Source of the DNA: CAVSWN01 sp046728115
Lineage (GTDB): Bacteria; Acidobacteriota; Vicinamibacteria; Vicinamibacterales; CAVVIG01
DNA: 6,530 nucleotides
Assembly (NCBI GenBank): GCA_046728115.1
Contig: JBKPDW010000336.1
Span: 1-6,530 of the forward strand
Reading direction: 5' to 3'
How positions within the stretch are numbered: position 1 is the stretch's first letter; each line of letters starts with the position of its first letter. The notes under the pieces are model-generated. The model was not told the DNA's origin. It did not search any database and worked only from the letters and a program-made list of their open reading frames with translations. Shown here piece by piece: positions 1-6,406 of the stretch. The position numbers and the translations under genes are program-made.

Positions 1-1150
1 TGTTGTTGAGCGTACCGGTGAGTGAACCCTCGCCGCTCGGGCCGTTGTCGCCGACCACGTAGATGATGAGCGTGTTGTCGCGCAGCCCCATCCGCTCGAT
101 GGCGTCCACTACCTTGCCGATCTGGGCGTCGACGTGCTCGAGGAATCCGGCGAACACCTCCTGCATCCGCGTGTAGAGCCGTTTCTCGTCCGCCGACAAG
201 GAGTCCCATGATGGAATCGAATCGGGTCGCGGCGTCAGCTTCGTGTTTTTCGGGACGAGGCCGAGCTTCTTCTGATTCTCGAGCGTGATCTCACGCTGCC
301 GATCCCAGCCGTGATCGAACTGTCCCTTGTACTTGTCGGCCCATTCCTTGGCCACGTGGTGCGGGCTGTGACACGCACCCGGCGCGAAGTAGAGGAAGAA
401 GGGCTTCTCCGGTGCGCCTGCCTTCTGCTGGCTGATCCACGAGATCGCCTTCTCGGCGATCGCTTCCGAGAAATGCCAGTTGGGATCGTCATGCGGAGGC
501 TCGATCGGCGCGGTGTTCTCGAAGAGGGGAGTGTGCCATTGGCTCGCTTCTCCTCCCTGGAATCCGTACCAGTAATCGAAGCCCTTGCCGACCGGCCAGC
601 GGTCGAATGGGCCCGCGGCGCTCAGCTCGTGGTCAGGCGTGTTGTGCCATTTTCCGAAGGCGGCCGTGCTGTAGTGATTGCCCTTGAGGATTTCCGCAAT
701 GCTGGCTGCCTCCCTGGGCCAGGTGCCGTCATACCCCGGGAACCCGGTCGCCATCTCCGTGATGACACCAGTGTGGACTGAGTGGTGATTGCGACCCGTT
801 AGCATCGCCGCGCGCGTCGGCGAGCAGAGCGCTGTGGTGTGAAAGCGGTTATAGCGCAGGCCCTCGTCGGCGAGCCGCTGCAACGTCGGCGTGTTCGCTG
901 GCCCGCCAAAGGTGCTCGTCTGACCGAAGCCCACGTCGTCGAGCAGCACCAGCAGCACGTTGGGTGCGCCGGCCGGCGCCGTGGGCAGCGCAATGACCTC
1001 GGCCTCGGAATCGACGTAGGTATTGCCGACGCGTCCCCGAAATCGCGGCGTGGCCAGCGGCAGGATGTCGGAGACCAAGGATGCGTCCCGCCGATTGTCC
1101 GCTGCCGCCTCCGAGCCACGTTTGCCGTCGCTTGCGTTCACGGTACTCAT
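1..1150 (-). CDS. Formylglycine-type arylsulfatase, partial (C-terminal part beyond the window)
   Basis: Hydrolyses sulfate monoesters, releasing sulfate and an alcohol or phenol. About 383 residues are visible with no stop. The family signature is clear: metal-binding LLDDVGFG at 69-76, the CSPTRAAMLTGR site with Cys109 as the residue converted to formylglycine (Pro111 and Arg113 complete C-x-P-x-R), GKWHNTP near 167, and metal-ligand GDNG at 367-370. These look intact, so the enzyme should be active if matured. There is no signal peptide: the first 50 residues are polar. ATG at 1150 is chosen because GGGAG lies 6 bases upstream; an in-frame ATG at 1156 would have no spacing. It follows the core-deleted sulfatase by 37 bases and is probably last or near-last in the operon. 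It is a clear paralogue of the sulfatase at 3493-5862; related enzymes run to about 750-790 residues, so roughly half lies outside. Substrate is unknown. Confidence 0.93.
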   Translation of the reverse strand, partial: MSTVNASDGKRGSEAAADNRRDASLVSDILPLATPRFRGRVGNTYVDSEAEVIALPTAPAGAPNVLLVLLDDVGFGQTSTFGGPANTPTLQRLADEGLRYNRFHTTALCSPTRAAMLTGRNHHSVHTGVITEMATGFPGYDGTWPREAASIAEILKGNHYSTAAFGKWHNTPDHELSAAGPFDRWPVGKGFDYWYGFQGGEASQWHTPLFENTAPIEPPHDDPNWHFSEAIAEKAISWISQQKAGAPEKPFFLYFAPGACHSPHHVAKEWADKYKGQFDHGWDRQREITLENQKKLGLVPKNTKLTPRPDSIPSWDSLSADEKRLYTRMQEVFAGFLEHVDAQIGKVVDAIERMGLRDNTLIIYVVGDNGPSGEGSLTGTLNN

Positions 1151-1156
1151 CGTCAT

Positions 1157-1164
1157 CTCCCTCT
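1157..1164 (-). promoter_or_regulatory. Ribosome binding site that decides the start at 1150
   Basis: Read on the minus strand the site is AGAGGGAG, followed by ATGACGATG. The second ATG (1150) sits 6 bases after GGGAG, while the first (1156) directly abuts it. The spacing favours 1150 as the true start of the downstream sulfatase. Confidence 0.6.
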
Positions 1165-1187
1165 ACTACGATCCGAGTGGTCTCGGG

Positions 1188-2168
1188 TTACCTCGGGCCA
1201 GTCGGCGGCCGATATGGATCGGGCGTGCCCATCGGAATCAACGGGTGTTGCTTCACGCTCTCTTCAAACTCCGCCACCATCTTCAGCACGGGACCGATGA
1301 TCCAGGTGTCGAGGGCCGGCTTGTTCTCGTCCTCTTGCGGGTTTGTGTACAGGTTGAACAGGAATGGCACCGGTAGTTTCACCGGCGGCGACACCATCGT
1401 CTCCTGCTGGTAGAAGTGCACTTTGTAGTGCCGCCACTTCACAGCCTGCAGGCGATCGGCACACCAGATCAGAATCCCTTCGCGGGCCGAAGCCTCCGTT
1501 TTGCCGGCAAAGAAACCGGATTGGTTCACGCCGTCGATCGGGCGGTCGTTGGGCACGCTGGCGCCCACCATGCTGGCGATTGTCGGAAACAGGTCTACGC
1601 AGTGAACGATCGCATCGCTGACGCGCCCGGCGGGCACGTGGCCTGGCCAGCGGATCATGAACGGCACGCGAATGCCGCCCTCCCAGGCGGTGAAGTACTG
1701 GCCACGCCACGGGCCCGCCCAGCCGTCGTAGGGCCGTACGAACTCCGGTCCGTTGTCGCTGGCGAAGATCACGATCGTGTTGTCGCGGATACCCAGACGA
1801 TCAACGGCGTCGAGCATCTGCCCGACGTTGGCATCCATCTCCGCCAGCATGTCTGCCCAGTCACCGTTGCCGGTCTTGCCGGCGAATGTGGGATTGGGCA
1901 GCGTGGGTAAGTGGGGCTGCGTGAGGGTCGCATAGGCGAAGAAGGGTTTTCGAGCCTGCGTCTGACGCTCCATGAATGCGACCGTGCGGCGCGTGATCTC
2001 GGCGTCGATGAGCCGCCGTTGCTCGACCAGCATGAACAAGATATTGGGCTTCTGGGTCCCTCGCGCTTGTGCCAGCGCGAAAGCTGCGTCGGTGTCGGTG
2101 ACGTCGAGGAGCCGTGCGGCGACCGCACAGGCACCGGTCGTCTGAAGCAACGCGCGCCTGCTCAACAT
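1188..2168 (-). CDS. Tat-exported sulfatase lacking its catalytic core (in-frame internal deletion), probably inactive
   Basis: This is a 326-residue member of the alkaline-phosphatase-fold sulfatases, in a family usually above 500 residues. The N-terminus is a twin-arginine signal (SRRALLQ, residues 3-9) with a likely cleavage site after FALA (33), so it should be exported folded to the periplasm. The first core strand, KPNILFMLV (40-48), runs straight into EQRRLIDAEIT (49-59), a segment normally about 200 residues further on. The missing stretch holds the metal-binding Asp pair, the C-x-P-x-R formylglycine site and the K-x-H motif. What follows is well preserved: QPHLPTLPNP (85-92), SDNGPE (137-142), WEGGIRVPF (162-170) and a C-terminus ending PDPYRPPTGPR. 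Without the nucleophile it should not hydrolyse sulfate esters. It starts 9 bases after the porin stop with a perfect ribosome site. The junction may be a real deletion or an assembly collapse; either way no stop codon interrupts it. Confidence 0.85.
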   Translation of the reverse strand: MLSRRALLQTTGACAVAARLLDVTDTDAAFALAQARGTQKPNILFMLVEQRRLIDAEITRRTVAFMERQTQARKPFFAYATLTQPHLPTLPNPTFAGKTGNGDWADMLAEMDANVGQMLDAVDRLGIRDNTIVIFASDNGPEFVRPYDGWAGPWRGQYFTAWEGGIRVPFMIRWPGHVPAGRVSDAIVHCVDLFPTIASMVGASVPNDRPIDGVNQSGFFAGKTEASAREGILIWCADRLQAVKWRHYKVHFYQQETMVSPPVKLPVPFLFNLYTNPQEDENKPALDTWIIGPVLKMVAEFEESVKQHPLIPMGTPDPYRPPTGPR

Positions 2169-2172
2169 GACG

Positions 2173-2179
2173 ACCTCCT
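2173..2179 (-). promoter_or_regulatory. Strong Shine-Dalgarno overlapping the porin stop codon
   Basis: On the minus strand the bases read TAGGAGGTCGTCATG. The porin stop TAG provides the first bases of AGGAGGT, which lies 4-5 bases before the ATG at 2168. Ribosomes ending porin translation would sit on the initiation site of the next gene, which suggests coupling. Confidence 0.75.
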
Positions 2180-3496
2180 AGAACACCACTCTCAGTCGCA
2201 CGGCTGGAACCACGGCGGTATCCGCCGCCGGACGGTTCGGGCGAAGAATCTGCAGATCACCCGTGAGCTGAAGCCACGGCGTGAGATAGAGGTTGTAGAA
2301 GATTTCGACCTGATGCTCGACCTGCAGGCGGCCGCCGAGCGGGAGCAGAGCCAGATTGTTCTTCAGCTCGTCGCTCAAGTCCGTGTACGCGTAGGACAGG
2401 CCGAACTCATCGCGTCGCCGACTGGGAATGAGTCCGTTGCCGCCGAGACCGACGTCGAAGAACGTCGTGACCGGACTTGTGCCTTGATCCGCAAATGAGA
2501 CCTGCCCGAAGAACCCCCAACCATCTCGTGGCGCTCGCTCCACCATGTACTGCCGGAACGTGTAGTTGACCTACCATGACCTCGCTGAGGCTCGACCGGA
2601 TTGATTGGAGGCCCAGGAATGATGGCTTGATGGATCGCATCGAACGGCGTGTAGGCCTTCGTCGTGATGGCGCCGCCAAACGAATGTTTCGCGGTTTTGC
2701 CCAAGTATTTCGCGGGAAAGTTGATGCCCGGCGCAAAGGTCACACCGTCCGCAAATAGGTCCGAGAGGCCGGGATCGGTCGAGTGATCGTTCGGATCCAT
2801 GAGCGAGAAGGTGATGAAAGGCTCGCCTCCGCGAATGTAGGCGAGGTTGATCGCATTCGTCACGAGAGGGACCTGGCGCAACACCGTCAACGGGCCGATC
2901 TGTGCGAGATTGAAGAATCGCTCGGTGCCACCCCCGCCGAAGAAATCCTCGTCGATAAGATCGACCAGGTTGTAGCGCCCGAACGACAGAGCGACCAGCT
3001 TGCCTTCCGTCAAGTTGATCGGGAACAGCCGGGTGACATTCACCGCGGTCAGCGCGAACACCGTTCCATCAGCGCCCGGGATGATTGCCGCGGTGTTCAC
3101 GGGGCTGATCGTGCCGGTGCTTGTCACCAAGGGCCCACCGAAGCGCACTTCGGCTTTGATCTCCGCCGACCAGTAGTTCCAGCCCACAAGTTTTCCCAGA
3201 TCGAATTTCGTCAGGACCTGGAAGGTTCCGTTGTACTCGCTACTGGTCCCGGTGCCGCCTGAAGAGACGCCTTGATAGAACTGTGTGAGCGAGCTCGCCA
3301 ATTCGAAGCCTTCGTTCTTCGCATCGGTTCGCGCTCCGCCCCAATCGCCGGTCAGCTCCTCCTGATGGAGGAAATCGGGCGCGGGCGCCGCTGCAGGCTG
3401 CGCGACCGTGGCTGGCGCCGGCGCGTCCTGGCAAAGAACCACAGCACCCTGCGCCAGCGACGCGGCAACGACTGTGCCGATAACGAAGGGTCTCAT
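2178..3496 (-). pseudogene. OprB-like carbohydrate porin, interrupted by a one-base deletion
   Basis: This is an outer-membrane beta-barrel channel of the OprB carbohydrate-selective porin family, which lets small hydrophilic solutes into the periplasm. A signal peptide is visible (MRPFVIGTVVAASLAQGAVV), then an Ala/Pro linker and the family hallmark ELTGDWGGART (47-57). Alternating beta-strand sequence follows, with FGRYNLVDLIDEDFFGGGG in the middle and the typical end TPWLQLTGDLQ, closing on RLRVVF with terminal Phe. The first about 308 residues are in one frame and the rest, from VNYTFRQYMVER, in another, switching near 2572. The total of 1319 bases is one short of 440 codons, so restoring one base (for example GGTAGG to GGTCAGG) gives a 439-residue porin and removes the TAG. 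As read, translation would continue into an unrelated tail to 2375 and lose the last strands. The ATG overlaps the upstream sulfatase stop (ATGA), so the two are probably translationally coupled. Confidence 0.85.
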
Positions 3497-5862
3497 TGCC
3501 GCGCCATCGCAAGCTGGAACCGCTCCTCCGCGCCGATTAAATGATCGACATCCTTGGCCGCGGCATCGATGTCGATCTGCACCCACTTGATCGTCCCGTT
3601 GAAGGCATTCCCGCGCGGGCTGTAGTCGGGCGACACCGGCTCGCCGACGTCGCAGCCGATGTCCATCGTCTCGTCCATCGAGAACAGGAACGCGTGCGTG
3701 CGGGCGACGCGCCCTTCTCCGACCTTCGCGCCGTCGATGTAGAGCGCGATGCCCGCGCCCTTGCCAAGGCCGCCACCGTCGTAGCTGAATTCCATCCGCA
3801 CCTGGTGCGTGCCCGGTGGAAGCGTCGAGCCCGCGGTCACGTCGAAGTGGAGCAGGCCGACGAAGTTGTAGTGGTACTTGAGCGTGCCTTCGTGCACGTA
3901 GAGGCTCCAGCCGCCCATATGGCCGCCGTGAGCGGCGATGACGCCCTTGACGCCGGAGGAGGGAATCTCGAGCTCGGCGGTGACCGAGTGCGATTTGTTC
4001 TTGGTGTTGATCGCCGTGTTCTCGCCGAGCCGGCGCATGCCTGCGAACAGGAGCTGCGTGTTGCCGTGCACGACCAGCGGACGGCCAGCAAGGTCCGGGT
4101 TCGTTCGCTCCGCCTTGCGATCGTCGAGCGGGAACACGCTGTACTTGGAGGCCTCGAGATCGAAGAGGCGCTTCAGCTCGGCGACCTTGTCCGGCATCTG
4201 CTTCGCGAGATCGTGCGCTTGCGACCAGTCCTTCGTCGTGTCGTAGAGCTCCCAGACATCGTCGCTGAGCGGAGGCTGTTTCCCCACGACGACCCACGGC
4301 AGGTTGCCGTGCCGAGTCACCGCGGTCCAGCCCTTGTGGTAGATGCCGCGGTTACAGACCATTTCGAAGTACTGCGTCTCGTGCCGTTCCGCCGCCTTCG
4401 AGTCGTCGAACGAATACACCATGCTCATGCCGTGCATGGGCTCCTGCAGCACCCCGTTCACCAGGGTGGGATGCGGCAGCCCCGCCGCTTCGAGGATCGT
4501 GGGCGCGACGTCGATGACGTGGTGGAACTGCGAGCGCAGCTCTCCTTTCGCCCTGATCGCGTTCGGCCAGTGGACGATGGTGCCGTTGCGCGTGCCTCCG
4601 AAGTGCGATGCCACCTGCTTGGTCCATTGATACGGCGTGTCCATTGCGTGCGCCCAGCCGACGGCATAATAGTTTTGCGCGCGCGCCGTACCCAGCTCGT
4701 CGATGCGTTCGATCAGCAGCTCGGGGGTGGCAAGGTCGAGGGCCTCCGCGCCCGTCTTGTCGTTCCAGGCGCCGATCAGCGAGCCCTCGGCAGAGGCGCC
4801 GTTGTCACCGATGATGTAGTAGATGAGCGTCTCGTCCAGGATGCCCAGGTCTGCGAGCGAATCGACGACGCGCCCGACGTGGTGGTCGGCGAACTCGAGG
4901 AACGCGGCATAGATCTCCATCTCGCGCGCGAGCACGGGGCGCAGGCGCGGTTCCATCGTGTCCCACGCCGGAATCTCCTCGGGCCGTTTCGTGAGCTCGC
5001 AGTCCGGCGGAATCACGCCGAGCGTTTTCTGGCGCGCGAAGGTCTGCTCGCGCACTTTGTCCCAGCCCTGGTCGAATTGGCCCTTGTACTTCACGATCCA
5101 GTCTTTCGGCACGTGGTGCGGCGCGTGCGTGGCACCCGGGGCGAAGTAGACAAAGAACGGCTTGTCCGGTGCGATCGCCTTCTGCCGGTGGATGTAGGCG
5201 ATCGCCTTGTCGGCGAGATCCCCCATCAGGTGGTAGCCCTCCTCGGGCGTCCGCGGCGGTTCGACCGGCGTCGTGCCGTCGTAGAGCTCCGGATAGTACT
5301 GGTTGCTCTCCCCGCCGATGAAGCCGTAGAAGTGCTCGAAGCCGGAGCCGGTGGGCCAGTGATCGTACGGGCCGATCGGGGTCGCTTCGAAGACCGGCAC
5401 TTCGTGGCACTTGCCGAACTGCGCCGTCGAGTAGTAATTGAGCTTCAGGATTTCCGCGAGTGGCGCGCACGTGTTGGGGCGCATCGAGTTGTAGCCGGGC
5501 GCCGACGTGGCAATCTCGGTGATGCCGCCCATGCCGACCGCGTGATGGTTACGGCCGGAGAGCATCGCGGCGCGCGTCGGGGAGCAGAGTGCGGTCGTGT
5601 GGAAGCGGGTGTATTTCAGGCCGGTTGCGGCGAGCCGTTCGGCGGTCGGGGTCTGGCACGGACCACCAAACGCGCTCGAGGCGCCAAAGCCGACGTCATC
5701 GAGCAGGATGATGAGCACGTTGGGGGCGCCAGGCGGCGGGCGCAACGGGCGGATCGGCGGAAACTTCGTATCCGGATCCCGCGCGTCGTAGGTCGTCAGA
5801 CTGACTGGTTTGCGGTCCGGAATCGGCAGCACTTCGCGTGGGAGGTCATCGTCGCTTGCCAT
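3493..5862 (-). CDS. Arylsulfatase, 789 residues, formylglycine type, with C-terminal beta-sandwich
   Basis: This complete enzyme hydrolyses sulfate esters and resembles the roughly 787-residue mycobacterial AtsA/AtsD type in length and motifs. Visible features are the metal-binding LLDDVGFG (53-60), the formylglycine site CSPTR with Cys93, Pro95 and Arg97, FGKCHEVP with Lys151 and His153, THAPHH (245-250), metal-ligand GDNG (352-355), and TKQVASHFGGTRNG with Lys415 near the sulfate pocket. All expected catalytic positions are present. From about 620 to 770 the sequence becomes a Gly-rich, strand-rich module (LYVHEG, LKYHYNFVG, ALYIDGAKVG) like the lectin-type sandwich at the end of such sulfatases, possibly for substrate positioning. 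No signal peptide is seen. GGAGG lies 5 bases before the ATG, supporting this start. The stop overlaps the porin start. The Cys must be matured by an enzyme encoded elsewhere. The physiological substrate cannot be deduced. Confidence 0.96.
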   Translation of the reverse strand: MASDDDLPREVLPIPDRKPVSLTTYDARDPDTKFPPIRPLRPPPGAPNVLIILLDDVGFGASSAFGGPCQTPTAERLAATGLKYTRFHTTALCSPTRAAMLSGRNHHAVGMGGITEIATSAPGYNSMRPNTCAPLAEILKLNYYSTAQFGKCHEVPVFEATPIGPYDHWPTGSGFEHFYGFIGGESNQYYPELYDGTTPVEPPRTPEEGYHLMGDLADKAIAYIHRQKAIAPDKPFFVYFAPGATHAPHHVPKDWIVKYKGQFDQGWDKVREQTFARQKTLGVIPPDCELTKRPEEIPAWDTMEPRLRPVLAREMEIYAAFLEFADHHVGRVVDSLADLGILDETLIYYIIGDNGASAEGSLIGAWNDKTGAEALDLATPELLIERIDELGTARAQNYYAVGWAHAMDTPYQWTKQVASHFGGTRNGTIVHWPNAIRAKGELRSQFHHVIDVAPTILEAAGLPHPTLVNGVLQEPMHGMSMVYSFDDSKAAERHETQYFEMVCNRGIYHKGWTAVTRHGNLPWVVVGKQPPLSDDVWELYDTTKDWSQAHDLAKQMPDKVAELKRLFDLEASKYSVFPLDDRKAERTNPDLAGRPLVVHGNTQLLFAGMRRLGENTAINTKNKSHSVTAELEIPSSGVKGVIAAHGGHMGGWSLYVHEGTLKYHYNFVGLLHFDVTAGSTLPPGTHQVRMEFSYDGGGLGKGAGIALYIDGAKVGEGRVARTHAFLFSMDETMDIGCDVGEPVSPDYSPRGNAFNGTIKWVQIDIDAAAKDVDHLIGAEERFQLAMARQ

Positions 5863-5867
5863 CCTTT

Positions 5868-5872
5868 CCTCC
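5868..5872 (-). promoter_or_regulatory. Shine-Dalgarno site of the 789-residue sulfatase
   Basis: GGAGG on the minus strand, 5 bases before the ATG at 5862. It lies in the 33-base gap after the small hypothetical gene, so the sulfatase can be initiated independently of that damaged gene. Confidence 0.75.
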
Positions 5873-5895
5873 GACTCTGGTCGCGATATCGGCGC

Positions 5896-6058
5896 TCACG
5901 TCGTTGCGCCTGGTGGTAAGAACTCGGCGATGGCCTCACCGCCCCACGACATGCCGTGGGCGCCCAAGTACTCGCGTACGCGAGCTTTCCTCCGCGACCG
6001 CTCGCAACGTGCTGTCGTCGAACGAGTTCGTCTCTTGTTCAGCAGCAGCGGCCGTCAT
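5896..6058 (-). pseudogene. Small hypothetical gene, about 53 residues, frameshifted
   Basis: I do not recognise this protein. From ATG 6058 the frame reads MTAAAAEQETNSFDDS, then TLRAVAE. About 70 bases in, the coding look moves to the next frame: VREYLGAHGMSWGGEAIAEF, then LPPGATT and a stop at 5896, 33 bases before the sulfatase start. Both halves favour codons ending in G or C, and the joined protein, AVAE followed by KARVREYLGAHG, reads as a natural helix. The length, 163 bases, is one more than a multiple of three. One extra G in GGAGGAAA (5986-5993) would explain it. An in-frame TAG 15 bases upstream fixes the start, but the ribosome site is weak. Probably a soluble cytoplasmic protein without membrane segments, first in the operon. 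It could instead be a chance open frame; the tail is the most convincing part. Confidence 0.4.
5971..5984. repeat. Perfect 14-base palindrome CTCGCGTACGCGAG
   Basis: The sequence equals its own reverse complement over all 14 bases, with no spacer. It lies inside the small hypothetical gene, beside the inferred frameshift, and encodes part of ARVRE in the second frame. It could be a dimer-protein binding site or simply a chance product of GC-rich codons. Confidence 0.35.
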
Positions 6059-6167
6059 CCGCTCTGACTGCTAGGCGCAAGTCCTGTTCCAGCTGTTAGA
6101 GCGAACAGCCTGACGATCGCTCGCGTTCGGAGCTATGCGGATTCGGCAAGGAGAAACGGAGTGCGCT
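6059..6167. other. Intergenic stretch between the minus-strand cluster and the AraC remnant
   Basis: No convincing gene is visible here. The promoter of the minus-strand operon would be expected in this interval, but I see no good -35/-10 pair reading leftwards. An inverted repeat at 6092-6109 is the only clear structure. A GGAG at 6158-6161 precedes the ATG at 6168 by 6 bases. Confidence 0.4.
6092..6109. repeat. Inverted repeat GCTGTT-N6-AACAGC, possible operator or small hairpin
   Basis: Two 6-base arms separated by AGAGCG. It lies about 34 bases upstream of the minus-strand cluster's first start codon, where an operator would sit. The arms are short and no matching promoter is recognised, so the role is speculative. 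Confidence 0.25.
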
Positions 6168-6300
6168 ATGGATCCGCACCAGCAACTCCGTCACCTCGTT
6201 ATCGCCGGGTCCCCACGCCAGCAGATTGCGAAGGTGGTCGCCTGGCTCAAGCAGAATTTCGCGCAGCCGCTGCGGGGGGATGAACCGCCGCCGTCGCCTG
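6168..6300 (+). pseudogene. Remnant of an AraC-family transcriptional regulator
   Basis: Residues 7-37 after ATG 6168 (LRHLVIAGSPRQQIA, then KVVAWLKQNFAQPLRGDE) match the linker and first DNA-binding helix of AraC regulators with the AraC_N-type N-terminal domain, which typically read IARAIxWLxxNFAQPLRVEELA. The sensor domain before it and the two helix-turn-helix motifs after it are absent. Adding one base after GATGAAC (near 6285) restores DELAAVA, the expected next residues, followed at once by TGA; homology then stops. The uncorrected frame runs on to TGA at 6374, inside the next promoter. So it carries at least a 5' truncation, a frameshift and a 3' truncation, and cannot bind DNA. It points away from the sulfatase operon, the usual placing of a divergent AraC activator, so it may be what is left of the cluster's former regulator; this is inference. 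Confidence 0.6.
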
Positions 6301-6368
6301 ACGCGATACGACGCGCATCAGATGCGGATGCTGGACAGCGAACGAACCCAGCTGGCACGCGGCCGACT

Positions 6369-6392
6369 ATTTGACAAATAACTTTGTCTAAT
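6369..6392. promoter_or_regulatory. Inverted-repeat operator overlapping the ArsR-type promoter
   Basis: Two 10-base arms, ATTTGACAAA and TTTGTCTAAT, are separated by TAAC, with one mismatch. The inner GACAAA/TTTGTC is perfect. It covers the -35 box and most of the spacer of the promoter, so a bound dimer would exclude RNA polymerase. The adjacent product is an ArsR-type regulator, a family that commonly represses itself through such repeats. The AT-rich patch stands out against the GC-rich surroundings. Confidence 0.6.
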
Positions 6393-6399
6393 TGATAAT
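6371..6399 (+). promoter_or_regulatory. Sigma-70-type promoter of the ArsR-type gene
   Basis: Perfect TTGACA at 6371-6376, a 17-base spacer, and GATAAT (5 of 6 to TATAAT) at 6394-6399. Transcription would be expected to start about 6405-6407, at the GTG start codon itself, so the mRNA would have essentially no leader. The bases before GTG are CCCGCCC and contain no Shine-Dalgarno sequence, consistent with leaderless initiation. Confidence 0.75.
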
Positions 6400-6406
6400 C
6401 CCGCCC

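Noticed and set aside
311..781. A 156-codon plus-strand open frame
   Set aside because: It lies antisense to the partial sulfatase, which carries clear motifs; the plus-strand protein shows none.
1154..1156. ATG at 1156 as the start of the partial sulfatase
   Set aside because: It directly abuts the ribosome binding site, whereas the ATG at 1150 has normal 6-base spacing.
2565..2580. Programmed ribosomal frameshifting in the porin
   Set aside because: There is no slippery heptamer, homopolymer or downstream stem-loop at the switch, and porins are not known to use recoding. A lost base is simpler.
3426..3440. A lipoprotein signal in the porin, from the Cys in VVLCQ
   Set aside because: The residue before Cys is Leu, not the usual Gly, Ala or Ser, and OprB porins are not lipoproteins; an ordinary signal peptide fits better.
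2375..4297. A 640-codon minus-strand frame covering most of the porin
   Set aside because: Only the part from 3496 to about 2572 is porin. The stretch upstream of 3496 is an out-of-frame reading of the sulfatase, and the last part is the wrong frame after the deletion.
3541..5919. A 792-codon open frame on the plus strand opposite the large sulfatase
   Set aside because: It is the antisense shadow of a recognised sulfatase in a GC-rich genome. Its protein is rich in Arg, Val and His with no family motif, and the minus-strand gene has complete catalytic signatures and a ribosome site.
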